Shown: positions 7,057-14,554, counted from the first letter of the stretch. The stretch is 15,435 nucleotides of DNA from DATARH01 sp036264235 (GCA_036264235.1 DATARH010000150.1:1-15435); one strand, 5' to 3'. A program made the numbers and translations. The notes: a model not told the origin generated them from the letters alone.

Positions 7057-8436
7057 CTAATCCGCCGCCGCCTTTTGCGGCCGCACGAATTTCTCGCGCA
7101 TCGTGACGAACTCCTCGGCCGCGCTCGGGTGGATGCCGACGGTCTGATCGAACATCTTTTTCGACGCGCCGCATTTGACCGCAACCGCGAGTCCCTGGAT
7201 GATCTCCGGCGCATCGGCGCCGAGCATGTGACAGCCGAGCACCCGGTCGGTGCGCGCGTCGACCACCAGCTTCATGAAGGTGCGCTCGTCGCGGCCGGCG
7301 AGAATATTCTTCATCGGCCGGAAGCGCGCGACATAGAGGTCGATCTCGCCGTATTGCTTGCGCGCCTCTTCCTCGGTCAGCCCGACCGTGCCGATCGGCG
7401 GCTGGCTGAACACCGCCGAGGGCACATCGGCATGGTCCATCTTGATTGGATTATTGTTGTACAGCGTCTCGGCGACCGCTCGGCCCTCGGCGATCGCCAC
7501 CGGTGTCAGGTTGATCCGGTCGGTAACGTCGCCGACCGCATAGATGTTGGGGACGCTGGTGCGCTGCCATTCGTCGACGACGACCGCGCCCTTGTCGTCG
7601 GTCTTGACCCCGGCCGCATCGAGCCCGAGCCCCTTGGTGTTCGGCCCCCGTCCGGTCGCGTACATCACGAGATCGGCCGACAGCTCCTCGCCGGCCGCGG
7701 TGACCACGGTGTAGCCCTCGCGCGGATCCTTTTCGATGCGCGCGATCTGGGTGCGGGTGCGGATCTCGACGCCGCGGCTGCGCATCTCCTGCGCCAGCGC
7801 GACCCGCAGATCGTCGTCGAAGCCGTAGAGCAAATCCTCGCGCCGGATGATCTCGGTCACGTTGCAACCGAAGCCGGCGAAGATGCCGGCGAATTCGACC
7901 GCGATATAACCGCCGCCGACGATGATGATGTTTCGCGGCAGTTCCGGCAGGTCGAGTGCCTCGTTCGACGAGATCACATGCTCGATGCCGGGGATGCTCG
8001 GCACCGTCGGGTGACCGCCGCAGGCGATCAGAATGTTGTCGGCGGTGTAGGTGCGGCCGGCGACCTCCACCGTGTGCGGATCGACCAGCACGGCGCGGCC
8101 GTCGATAATCTCGACGCCGCTGTTCTTCAGCATGGTGATGTAGATCTGCTCGAGCCGGTCGAGCTCCTTGTCTTTGGCGGCGATCAGCGACGGCCAGTCG
8201 AATTTCGGCGGCGCCACGGTCCAGCCGAAACCGGCGGCGTCGGCGAACGCGTCGGCGAATTGCGCGCCGTAGACCAAGAGCTTCTTCGGCACGCAGCCGC
8301 GCAGGACGCAGGTGCCGCCGACCCTGAGTTCCTCGCAGATCGCGACCCGCGCGCCGTAGCTGCCGGCGCGGCGCGAGCTGGCGACGCCGCCGGAGCCGGC
8401 GCCGATCGTGAGCATGTCGAAATCGTAGCGCGGCAT
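7057..8436 (-). CDS. gor: Glutathione-disulfide reductase (plant/alphaproteobacterial type)
   Basis: A 459-residue class I pyridine nucleotide-disulphide oxidoreductase that reduces GSSG to GSH with NADPH in the cytoplasm. The FAD loop GAGSGG is at residues 12-17. The redox-active pair C43/C48 sits in GGTCVLRGCVPKKL, where the PKKL ending and the Leu between the cysteines fit glutathione reductase rather than lipoamide dehydrogenase. The NADPH-binding GGGYIAVE lies near residue 175 and is followed by IIRRE, whose arginines fit NADPH preference. ATGRGPNT and the dimer-interface HPSAAEEF (H436 and E441, acting across subunits) complete it. Length matches the family. GGGAG lies about 5 bases before the ATG. 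It is divergent from the SDR gene (123-bp gap). Its downstream end abuts cruciform repeat 2, which could attenuate read-through into SBP2. Confidence 0.95.
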   Translation of the reverse strand: MPRYDFDMLTIGAGSGGVASSRRAGSYGARVAICEELRVGGTCVLRGCVPKKLLVYGAQFADAFADAAGFGWTVAPPKFDWPSLIAAKDKELDRLEQIYITMLKNSGVEIIDGRAVLVDPHTVEVAGRTYTADNILIACGGHPTVPSIPGIEHVISSNEALDLPELPRNIIIVGGGYIAVEFAGIFAGFGCNVTEIIRREDLLYGFDDDLRVALAQEMRSRGVEIRTRTQIARIEKDPREGYTVVTAAGEELSADLVMYATGRGPNTKGLGLDAAGVKTDDKGAVVVDEWQRTSVPNIYAVGDVTDRINLTPVAIAEGRAVAETLYNNNPIKMDHADVPSAVFSQPPIGTVGLTEEEARKQYGEIDLYVARFRPMKNILAGRDERTFMKLVVDARTDRVLGCHMLGADAPEIIQGLAVAVKCGASKKMFDQTVGIHPSAAEEFVTMREKFVRPQKAAAD

Positions 8437-8559
8437 CGCGGCTCCCTTCGTTCAACCGGCAAATCGGCAAGCGACAGATTGGGCGATCTTCTGGTTGTCA
8501 CAAGCCGCCGCCCGCCGCAAGCTTTGGGCAATTCGCGGAGCTTGGATAAGGAGAGAAGC

Positions 8560-9474
8560 ATGGTGGGGATGGTTGAGGGCAAGGTCGCGGTGGTAACCGG
8601 CGCCGGCGGCGGCATCGGCCGCGAGATCGCGCTGGCGATGGCGCGGTCGGGCGCCAAGGTGCTGATCAACGATGTCGGCGCCTCGCTATCGGGCGAAGGC
8701 CGCTCGCAGACCCCGGCCGAAGAGACCAAGGCGCTCATTGAAAAGGCCGGCGGCGAGGCCGCAATCAGCACCGACTCGGTCGCCGATTGGGATTCCGCCC
8801 AGAAAATCCCGCAGGCCGCCCTCGACCATTTCGGCGGGCTCGACATCGTGGTCAACAATGCCGGCATCCTGCGCGACACGATCTTCCACCGGATGACCGC
8901 CGAGGACTGGCTCGCCGTTATTTCGGTGCACCTCAACGGCAGCTTCTTTGTCAGCCGCGCCGCCGCCGACCAGTACCGCAAGCAGGAAAGCGGCTCTTAT
9001 GTCCACATCACCAGCACCTCCGGGCTGATCGGCAATATGGGCCAGGCCAACTATGCCGCGGCCAAGCTCGGCATCACCGCATTGTCGAAGGCCATCGCGA
9101 TCGACATGAAGCGCTTCAACGTCCGCTCGAACTGCCTGTCGCCCTGGGCGTGGAGCCGGATGACGCAATCGATCCCGGCCCGCACCCCGGAGCAGCAGGC
9201 GCGCGTCACCAAGCTGGCGCAGATGACCCCGGACAAGAACGCGCCCTTGGCGGTGTTCCTCGCCTCCGACGCGGCGCGGGAGGTCACCGGCCAGGTCTGG
9301 GGCATCCGCATGCACGAGCTTTATTTGTTTTCGTCGCCGCGGCCGATCCGGGCTGTGCACCGCGCCGAGGGCTGGACGCCGGAGGCAATTGCCGAGCACG
9401 CCCTGCCGGCGTTCCAATCCTCGTTTATGCCGCTCGACACCTCCGGCGAGGTGTTCGCCTGGGACCCGCTCTAG
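8560..9474 (+). CDS. SDR family NAD(P)-dependent oxidoreductase
   Basis: A 304-residue short-chain dehydrogenase/reductase. The cofactor loop is TGAGGGIG (13-20), the structural motif NNAG (99-102), and the catalytic tetrad N126 (HLNGSF), S152, Y165 and K169 (YAAAK). D38 in LINDVG at the end of strand 2 favours NAD(H). The sequence around NDVG, the ILRD after NNAG and the 40-50 residue tail resemble the dehydrogenase part of peroxisomal-type multifunctional enzyme 2 and bacterial 3-hydroxyacyl-CoA dehydrogenases, so a role in beta-oxidation or acyl-thioester metabolism is likely but unproven. The ATG at 8560 has AAGGAGA about 6 bases before it; the long open frame upstream is antisense to gor and not coding. 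Monocistronic; the next gene begins 250 bases later behind its own promoter region. Confidence 0.93.
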   Translation: MVGMVEGKVAVVTGAGGGIGREIALAMARSGAKVLINDVGASLSGEGRSQTPAEETKALIEKAGGEAAISTDSVADWDSAQKIPQAALDHFGGLDIVVNNAGILRDTIFHRMTAEDWLAVISVHLNGSFFVSRAAADQYRKQESGSYVHITSTSGLIGNMGQANYAAAKLGITALSKAIAIDMKRFNVRSNCLSPWAWSRMTQSIPARTPEQQARVTKLAQMTPDKNAPLAVFLASDAAREVTGQVWGIRMHELYLFSSPRPIRAVHRAEGWTPEAIAEHALPAFQSSFMPLDTSGEVFAWDPL

Positions 9475-9492
9475 CCGATTCGTCCCGACGAG

Positions 9493-9500
9493 TTAACCAT
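9493..9500 (+). promoter_or_regulatory. CtrA-type half site TTAACCAT
   Basis: An exact TTAACCAT, the half-site motif associated with the cell-cycle regulator CtrA in alphaproteobacteria, lies 19 bases after the SDR stop and 225 bases before the ParA-like start. Its inverse copy is at 9620-9627. Confidence 0.4.
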
Positions 9501-9619
9501 CCCGTCGCGGCTCGCCCCGGCCGGGATCGAGGATCGGCAGCCGCCCATCTGGCCGGTTTCCGCACCTGCAACCATTGGTTTAAGCGGCGGCGTAGACGGC
9601 GCGGCAGCAGCGCGATAGC

Positions 9620-9627
9620 ATGGTTAA
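9620..9627 (-). promoter_or_regulatory. CtrA-type half site, inverted copy
   Basis: ATGGTTAA is the exact reverse complement of the 9493-9500 box, 98 bases before the ParA-like ATG. The stretch between the two boxes holds no gene. Confidence 0.4.
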
Positions 9628-9649
9628 CGTCTAAAAAGCAGCGAATCCC

Positions 9650-9664
9650 TTAACCGTTACTCAA
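9650..9664 (+). promoter_or_regulatory. Near-consensus CtrA box, TTAA-N7-TCAA
   Basis: TTAA, seven bases, then TCAA differs by one base from the full CtrA consensus TTAA-N7-TTAA. It lies 60 bases before the ParA-like start, where it could overlap the promoter. A further TTAA is at 9678-9681. The AT-rich cluster stands out in the GC-rich surroundings. Confidence 0.45.
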
Positions 9665-9724
9665 CACCTCTGCGCCATTAACAAAGCCGTTCGGCAGACT
9701 GGCCGTCCACGTGAGTATCGGCAC

Positions 9725-11017
9725 ATGCTCGACTGGATCAAACGCATCAAGTCTTCTCCTCCCGACCTGAAGGTGGTCGAGACCGAGGATCAGAATCCCG
9801 CAAGCGAACAGCGGCTGGAGCGGCTGCTGGTTCGGCTGCACACCGACCGGGGACCCGGGCCCGACAGCGGCCCCGAGGCGAACACCAATGGGGCGAACAC
9901 TAATGAACCCGGCAGCAATGTCGTGGCCGAGATCGGCGCGCCGGCGGAAGCGGGCCCACCAGCGCTGAGCGTCGTCGCGGAGGCGAGCGGCGCCGCTGTC
10001 GAGAGCAGCCCCAGGGTCGATACCGGGGTGGACGCCGGCGTCATCGCCGAGATCGCCGCCGCGGTCGAGCGCGCCGCCGCCGGCGAGAGCAGCGCGCCGG
10101 GAAATGGCAGCGCAGCCGCCGAAACCGCTCCGGCACTCGACCCCGATCTCGAAGCCGAGATCAAGGCCGCGGTCGACAGTCTCGATCTCGAAGCTTCTGC
10201 CGTCCCCGCCCCCGACAGCACCGTCGGTGAGGAAACCCTCGCAACCGAGGACGAACCGGAAGCCGACGCCGACAGCGGGCCCATCCTCGGCGCCACGCTC
10301 AGCCCGGCGCCCGAGAAGGCCATGGCGGTCGAGGGTGGCTTGCTGACGACCCGCCGGACCGCGGCTCCGGCCGCGTCGGCCGAGATGAAGATCATCGCGG
10401 TCTGCAGCCAGAAGGGCGGCTCCGGCAAGACCACGGTCGCCGGCCATCTGGCGGTGCAGGCTGGCCTCTCCGGCAACGGGCCGGCGGTGCTGATCGACAC
10501 CGACCCGCAAGGCTCGCTCGCCGAGTGGTGGCGCGCCCGCAAGGACGATTCCCCCGCGCTTGCGCGAGTGAAGCTGGAAGAGCTCGAAGACAACCTCACC
10601 GAGCTGCGTGGCTACGGCACGGCGGTCACGATCATCGACACGCCGCCGGCGCTGACGCACTCGATCGAGCAGGTCATGGCGATCGCCGACCTGATCGTGA
10701 TCCCGGCCCGGCCAAGCCCGCACGATCTGCGCGCGGTCGGCGGCACGGTCGAGATGTGTCGCCGTGCCGGCAAGCCGTTCGTCTTCGTCCTCAACGGTGC
10801 GGCGCAGCGCGCCAACATCACCGTGCAAGCCGTTGCCGCCTTGTCGGAGCATGGGCGGGTGGCGCCGGTGATCCTTTATCAGCGGACCGAGTTCGCCGCC
10901 TCGATGATCGACGGCCGTACCGTCATCGAAGCGGCGCCGTCGGGGAAATCGGCGCAAGAAGTCTCCGCGTTGTGGAAGTTCGTTTATGCCCAGATCAATA
11001 TGCGTGCAGCGGCCTAG
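9725..11017 (+). CDS. ParA/MinD-family ATPase with long acidic N-terminal extension
   Basis: A 430-residue protein in two parts. Residues 221-430 are a ParA-type P-loop ATPase: MKIIAVCSQKGGSGKTT with the deviant Walker A KGGSGKTT at 230-237 (signature Lys K230), VLIDTDPQGSLAEWW, the Walker B strand VTIIDTPPA and a C-terminal VSALWKFV helix. Such ATPases dimerise with ATP and position DNA, chromosome origins or protein clusters. Residues 1-220 are low-complexity, Ala/Glu/Asp/Pro-rich and probably disordered, after a basic amphipathic start (MLDWIKRIKS). Three related short motifs lie within them: VVAEIGAPAE, VIAEIAAAVE and LEAEIKAAVD. No ParB gene or parS site is seen. The gene downstream is an IstB-type ATPase 6 bases away. 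TTAACC boxes upstream suggest cell-cycle control. No strong ribosome site precedes the ATG, but no better in-frame start exists. Confidence 0.88.
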   Translation: MLDWIKRIKSSPPDLKVVETEDQNPASEQRLERLLVRLHTDRGPGPDSGPEANTNGANTNEPGSNVVAEIGAPAEAGPPALSVVAEASGAAVESSPRVDTGVDAGVIAEIAAAVERAAAGESSAPGNGSAAAETAPALDPDLEAEIKAAVDSLDLEASAVPAPDSTVGEETLATEDEPEADADSGPILGATLSPAPEKAMAVEGGLLTTRRTAAPAASAEMKIIAVCSQKGGSGKTTVAGHLAVQAGLSGNGPAVLIDTDPQGSLAEWWRARKDDSPALARVKLEELEDNLTELRGYGTAVTIIDTPPALTHSIEQVMAIADLIVIPARPSPHDLRAVGGTVEMCRRAGKPFVFVLNGAAQRANITVQAVAALSEHGRVAPVILYQRTEFAASMIDGRTVIEAAPSGKSAQEVSALWKFVYAQINMRAAA

Positions 11018-11023
11018 GCAACG

Positions 11024-11950
11024 ATGACATACGCAAAACTCTCAGGCGCGCTTCTGGCGCGCAAGGAAGAGCCGGCGGCGGTCTCCTCGCTGGCTCAGAC
11101 CATTTCGGTTCCGGCGGCGCCTCCCGCGCCGGTTCAGAACATTGCTCCGGCGCCACTTTCCGGCGAGCGGGCGAAGCTGCTCGCGCATCATTTGCGCGCG
11201 TTGAAGCTGCCGATGTTTCTGGCGGATTACGAGCGTGTCGCGCGGCAATGCGCCGCCGAGGGCCTCGACCACACCCGCTTTCTGCTGCGGCTGGCCGAAC
11301 TGGAGCTGGTCGAGCGCGGTCAGCGGACGATCGAGCGCCGCATCCGCGAGGCGCGGTTCCCGGCGCTGAAGGACCTCGACAGCTTCGACTTCACCGCGGT
11401 TCCGTCGCTCGACAAATCGATCGTCCTCGACCTCGCGCGCTGCGACTATGTCACGCGCAGCGAAAACATCATCGCGATCGGCAACAGCGGCACCGGCAAG
11501 ACGCATCTCGCGATCGGGCTCGGGCTTGCCGCCTGTCACAACGGGCTATCGGTCTGCTTCACCACCGCCGCCTCATTGGTGCGCGAGTTGGTCGAGACGC
11601 ATGACGAGCGCCGCCTGTTGCGCTTGCAGCGACGGCTCGCCGCTTACCAGGTGCTGATCATCGATGAACTCGGCTATGTGCCGCTGCCGAGCGCCGGCGC
11701 CGAGCTGCTGTTCGAGATCATCAGCCACCGTCACGAGCGCGGCTCGACGATCATCACCAGCAATCTGCCGCTCGGCGAATGGATCAGCGTGTTCGGCAGC
11801 GCCCGGATGACCGAAGCGTTGCTCGACCGGCTCAGCCACCATGTCCATGTCCTCGACATGCATGGCGACAGCTACCGGCTGAAGCTGGCGCAGCGGCAGC
11901 AGGCGCCCGGTTTCGCCGAGGATGAAGAGCTGACGCAGCGAGCGGGATAA
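11024..11950 (+). CDS. Orphan IstB-type AAA+ ATPase, ParA-linked
   Basis: A 308-residue protein. From about residue 47 it matches IstB, the AAA+ helper of IS21 transposases, which is related to DnaC: an N-terminal helical domain beginning LSGERAKLLAHHLRALKLPMF, the motif RRIREARFPALKDLDSFDF, Walker A GNSGTGKT (153-160), Walker B VLIIDELG (210-217, D214/E215) and STIITSNLPLGEW followed by RMTEALLDRLSHHVHVLDM. All ATPase residues are intact. IstB is usually about 250-265 residues; here 45-50 extra Ala/Pro-rich residues (MTYAKLSGALLARKEE and on) come first. In IS21, istA lies just upstream; here that place is held by the ParA gene, with a 6-base gap, and no istA or IS ends are visible. This suggests a domesticated ATPase cotranscribed with ParA. 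Its function is unknown; ATP-dependent DNA binding is the safest inference. Confidence 0.88.
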   Translation: MTYAKLSGALLARKEEPAAVSSLAQTISVPAAPPAPVQNIAPAPLSGERAKLLAHHLRALKLPMFLADYERVARQCAAEGLDHTRFLLRLAELELVERGQRTIERRIREARFPALKDLDSFDFTAVPSLDKSIVLDLARCDYVTRSENIIAIGNSGTGKTHLAIGLGLAACHNGLSVCFTTAASLVRELVETHDERRLLRLQRRLAAYQVLIIDELGYVPLPSAGAELLFEIISHRHERGSTIITSNLPLGEWISVFGSARMTEALLDRLSHHVHVLDMHGDSYRLKLAQRQQAPGFAEDEELTQRAG

Positions 11951-11956
11951 CCCGGC

Positions 11957-12349
11957 TCAGCCGATCACCGCGGTGCCCTGAACCTCGACCAGGAATTCGG
12001 GGCGCGCTAAGCCTGCGACGGTGATCAGCGCGCTGGCCGGAAAATTGTCGCCGAAGATCTCCCGCCGGAGCTGCGTAAAGCGGTCGCCGTAGCGCGCGTC
12101 GGTGATGAACACGGTCATCGTCACCATGTCGGCGAGCCGGCCGCCGGCCTCTTCCATCGTACGCCCGAGCCTTGCGAACACCTCGCGCACTTGGCCGTCG
12201 AAATCGGCGGCGAGCGAGCGACCGGACGAGTCCTCGCCGGCGACCTGCCCGGCCAGCCACACGACGCGACCGCCTTCGGTGGTCACCGCCTGCGAATAAC
12301 CGCGCGCCTGCGCCGTATCGCGCTTCAGATTCGTCCGCGTGTGCGCCAT
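11957..12349 (-). CDS. RidA family protein (YjgF/YER057c/UK114)
   Basis: A 130-residue RidA-fold protein. RidA enzymes hydrolyse reactive enamine/imine intermediates released by PLP enzymes; other subgroups act in catabolic pathways. YSQAV near the N-terminus, VWLAGQVA, DMVTMTVFITD and the C-terminal LARPEFLVEVQGTAVI fit the family, and R116 corresponds to the substrate-carboxylate-binding Arg of active members (R105 in E. coli RidA). GGAGGA lies 5 bases before the ATG at 12349. Its stop faces the IstB stop with 6 bases between. It is divergent from the TetR gene, so it is a plausible TetR target through the shared 114-bp intergenic region. Because of the context it may belong to a catabolic RidA subgroup rather than being the housekeeping copy. 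Confidence 0.93.
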   Translation of the reverse strand: MAHTRTNLKRDTAQARGYSQAVTTEGGRVVWLAGQVAGEDSSGRSLAADFDGQVREVFARLGRTMEEAGGRLADMVTMTVFITDARYGDRFTQLRREIFGDNFPASALITVAGLARPEFLVEVQGTAVIG

Positions 12350-12409
12350 CTCGTTCCTCCCTCCGTCCTTATCGGACCGTGAGTATGGCGGCGGCGGGGA
12401 ACCTCGTCA

Positions 12410-12425
12410 CCGCCGATCTCGGCGG
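12410..12425. other. GC-rich inverted repeat in ridA-tetR intergenic region
   Basis: CCGCCG and CGGCGG with a 4-base spacer form a perfect 6-bp stem in the divergent promoter region between the RidA gene and tetR. It could be a protein site or a hairpin in the RidA leader. In GC-rich DNA it may also be chance. Confidence 0.25.
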
Positions 12426-12446
12426 CTTTCGGTGGGGCGCCGGCTG

Positions 12447-12465
12447 ATGTAAAAGCCTTTAACAT
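12447..12465. promoter_or_regulatory. Putative TetR autoregulatory operator
   Basis: ATGTAAAAG-C-CTTTAACAT is a 19-bp palindrome with one mismatched pair, AT-rich in a GC-rich region, and it runs into the first two bases of the tetR ATG. Length and place fit TetR-family operators. The tetR ATG has no ribosome site before it, so the mRNA may be leaderless or nearly so. Confidence 0.5.
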
Positions 12466-13135
12466 GAGCTGGTCGAGACAAGGCCGCGGGGATAATGACG
12501 GCGACGACGGACGGGGCCGCCGGGGCTATCACCACGGTAATCTGCGCGAGGCGCTGGTCCGCGCCGCGCTCGATCTGATCGCGCAGAAGGGCCCCGCCGG
12601 CTTCACCTTTGCCGACGCCGCGCGCTCGGCCGGGGTCAGTGCCGCCGCTCCTTATCGGCATTTTCGCGACCGCGACGCGCTGATCGCCGATGTCGCGCGG
12701 CGCGGCTTCGAGCTGTTCGAGGCGGCGCTGAGCCACGCCTGGGACGAGGGCCGGCCGGAGCCGTACCGCGCCTTCGAGAATGTCGGCCGCGCCTATCTCG
12801 CCTTCGCCCGCAACGAGCCGGCGCATTATTCAGCGATGTTCGAGGCCGGCGTGCCGCTCGACGCCGATCCCGGGCTGCGCGAGGCCTCGAACCGCGCCTT
12901 CGATGTGCTGCGCCGCGCCTCCGAGGCGCTGAGCGCTCGCGTGCCGGCCGACAAGCGGCCGCCGGCCGGGATGATGAGCCTCCACATCTGGGCGCTGTCG
13001 CACGGCATCGCGTCGCTGTTCGCGCGCGGCGACAGCGGCCGCCGCTCGCTGCCGATGTCGCCCGAGGATTTGCTCGAAGCCGGGGTGCTGATCTATCTGC
13101 GCGGCCTCGGCATCATCGCCGCACCCACTGATTAG
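12464..13135 (+). CDS. TetR/AcrR family regulator with WHG C-terminal domain
   Basis: A 223-residue regulator. After a charged Gly/Asp/Arg-rich tail (1-20), YHHGNLREALVRAALDLIAQ begins the DNA-binding domain, and the helix-turn-helix is FTFADAARSAGVSAAAPYRHF (about 47-67). The C-terminal half ends with MSLHIWALSHGIASLF, the W-x-x-x-HG signature of the WHG-type ligand domain. It is probably a repressor released by a small effector. It is divergent from the RidA gene and convergent with the MFS transporter (21-base gap); both are candidate targets. A palindrome covers its own start, suggesting autoregulation. No Shine-Dalgarno is seen, but the start is fixed by the complete HTH and no alternative codon nearby. 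The C-terminal tail (LIYLRGLGIIAAP) has a decayed relative at 14614-14708. Confidence 0.92.
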   Translation: MSWSRQGRGDNDGDDGRGRRGYHHGNLREALVRAALDLIAQKGPAGFTFADAARSAGVSAAAPYRHFRDRDALIADVARRGFELFEAALSHAWDEGRPEPYRAFENVGRAYLAFARNEPAHYSAMFEAGVPLDADPGLREASNRAFDVLRRASEALSARVPADKRPPAGMMSLHIWALSHGIASLFARGDSGRRSLPMSPEDLLEAGVLIYLRGLGIIAAPTD

Positions 13136-13156
13136 GCCCTGCCTCGGCGCTTTCCG

Positions 13157-14470
13157 CTACCCGGCATGCGCGAGAGCCGGCGATTGGATGACACGGCGGC
13201 TGCGCGCCTGGATCGCCACGAGCGCGGCGAGGCTGAGCAGGGCGGTGAGGATCAGGTAATAGCTCGGCGACAGCGCGTCGCCCGTAACCGCGATCAGCCA
13301 GGTCGCCGCGAGCGGCGCTAAGCCGCCGAACACCGACACCGATACGCTGTAGCCGAGCGCGACGCCGATCGCCCGCGTTTCGACCGGGAACTGCTCCGCC
13401 ATCAGCGATGGCAGGACGCCGCTGTAGCCCGCCTTCACCAATTGCAGCCAGCCGACGGCGATGATGCAGGTCACCAGCGAGGGCCACGCCGCCATCAGAT
13501 AGAACGCCAGGTAGGGCGTCAGCACGAACAGCACACAGGTGATCACCATCAGCCGCGGCCGGCTGGGCATCTTGTCGGACCAGTGGCCGGCGAGCGGGCA
13601 CCCGATCGCCAGGATCAGGCCGCCGACCAGCGTCGCGGTGAACCCGGTCGACTGCGGCAGGTGCAGCGTCTTGACCCCGTAGGTCGGGATGTAGGCCAGG
13701 ATGTAGAACGACGCGTTCGAGATGATCGAGATGCCGAGGCCGAGCAGCACCGGCAACGGATGGCGCCGCAACAGATCGGCGATTGGCATCGTCGCCGGTT
13801 TCTCCGCCGCGAGAAATTCCGGCGTCTCGACGAGCTTGGAGCGGATGTAGAGCCCGGCCGGTCCGACCAGCATGCCGAACACATAGGGGATGCGCCAACC
13901 CCAGCTGACGAGCTGGTCGTGCGTCAACAGCGTCGTCAGGGTGACGCCGAACAGCGAGGCGAGGACGGTGATCATGCCGCCGGTCGCGAAGGCCCAACTG
14001 GCGCTGAAACCGCGCCGCGTCCCGGCATGCTCGGACAGAAAGCTGACCGCGCTGCCGAACTCGCCGCCAACCGAAAATCCCTGCAGCAGCCGCGCCAGCG
14101 TGATGAGGATCGGCGCCGCGATGCCGATCGTCGCGTAACCCGGCGTCAGCGCCATCAGACTCGTGCCGACCATCATCAAGGCGATCGACAGCAGGAGGCC
14201 GGCCTTACGCCCGGCGCGGTCGGTGTACCCGCCGACCACGATCGCCCCCAACGGACGGACGAAATAGGCGAGCCCGAACGCACCGAAGGTGATCAGCAGC
14301 GACACCGTCGGGTCGTGCGCCGGGAAGAACACCTCGGCGATCGTCACGGCGAAAAAGCCGTAGACGACGAAGTCGAACCACTCCAACACATTCCCGACCA
14401 TCGCGGCGACGATCATGCGGCGCAGCGATGGCGGTGTCGGCGCCGCCGCTTGTATCGTGTCGATGGTCAT
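13157..14470 (-). CDS. MFS transporter, metabolite:H+ symporter (MHS) family
   Basis: A 437-residue, 12-helix inner-membrane transporter. Marks of the MHS subfamily (ProP, KgtP, ShiA, citrate symporters) are clear: GNVLEWFDFVVYGFF in helix 1 (EWFDF 30-34), FVRPLGAIVVGGYTDRAGRK at the 2-3 loop (DRAGRK 84-89) and RLLQGFSVGGEFGSA (127-137) in helix 4. It probably imports a carboxylate or zwitterionic solute with protons. The frame is open to 14512, but the ATG at 14470 is preferred: GGGAGGG sits about 6 bases upstream and the family-like sequence starts just after. It is convergent with the intact TetR gene at its 3' end. At its 5' end lie two small hairpins and a broken TetR tail facing the other way, the usual place for a divergent regulator. 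The substrate cannot be told from sequence alone. Confidence 0.93.
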   Translation of the reverse strand: MTIDTIQAAAPTPPSLRRMIVAAMVGNVLEWFDFVVYGFFAVTIAEVFFPAHDPTVSLLITFGAFGLAYFVRPLGAIVVGGYTDRAGRKAGLLLSIALMMVGTSLMALTPGYATIGIAAPILITLARLLQGFSVGGEFGSAVSFLSEHAGTRRGFSASWAFATGGMITVLASLFGVTLTTLLTHDQLVSWGWRIPYVFGMLVGPAGLYIRSKLVETPEFLAAEKPATMPIADLLRRHPLPVLLGLGISIISNASFYILAYIPTYGVKTLHLPQSTGFTATLVGGLILAIGCPLAGHWSDKMPSRPRLMVITCVLFVLTPYLAFYLMAAWPSLVTCIIAVGWLQLVKAGYSGVLPSLMAEQFPVETRAIGVALGYSVSVSVFGGLAPLAATWLIAVTGDALSPSYYLILTALLSLAALVAIQARSRRVIQSPALAHAG

Positions 14471-14513
14471 GCTGGTCCCTCCCGACGTTTGCGCTCGACC
14501 TGTTCGTTTCATC

Positions 14514-14554
14514 GGACCCGCCTTCGCGGGACCGCCTCGCCCCCGATTTTCGGG
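14514..14554. other. Two small tandem hairpins upstream of the MFS gene
   Basis: CCCGC-cttc-GCGGG (14517-14530, flanked by GGA/ACC) and CCCGA-ttt-TCGGG (14542-14554) lie 47-84 bases before the MFS start. They may be part of the MFS mRNA leader or relics of REP-like sequence. No function can be read from them. Confidence 0.3.

Noticed and set aside
7075..8559. A 495-codon in-frame extension upstream of the SDR gene
   Set aside because: It lies wholly over gor on the other strand; the SDR has a good ribosome site and complete N-terminal Rossmann motif at 8560.
9650..10957. A 435-codon minus-strand open frame over the ParA gene
   Set aside because: The plus frame contains the intact KGGSGKTT, DTDPQGS and IIDTPP motifs; the minus frame is an Arg/Asp-rich shadow.
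11024..11950. An active IS21-type insertion sequence
   Set aside because: There is no istA, no visible terminal inverted repeats or target duplications, and the flanking genes are closely packed and intact.
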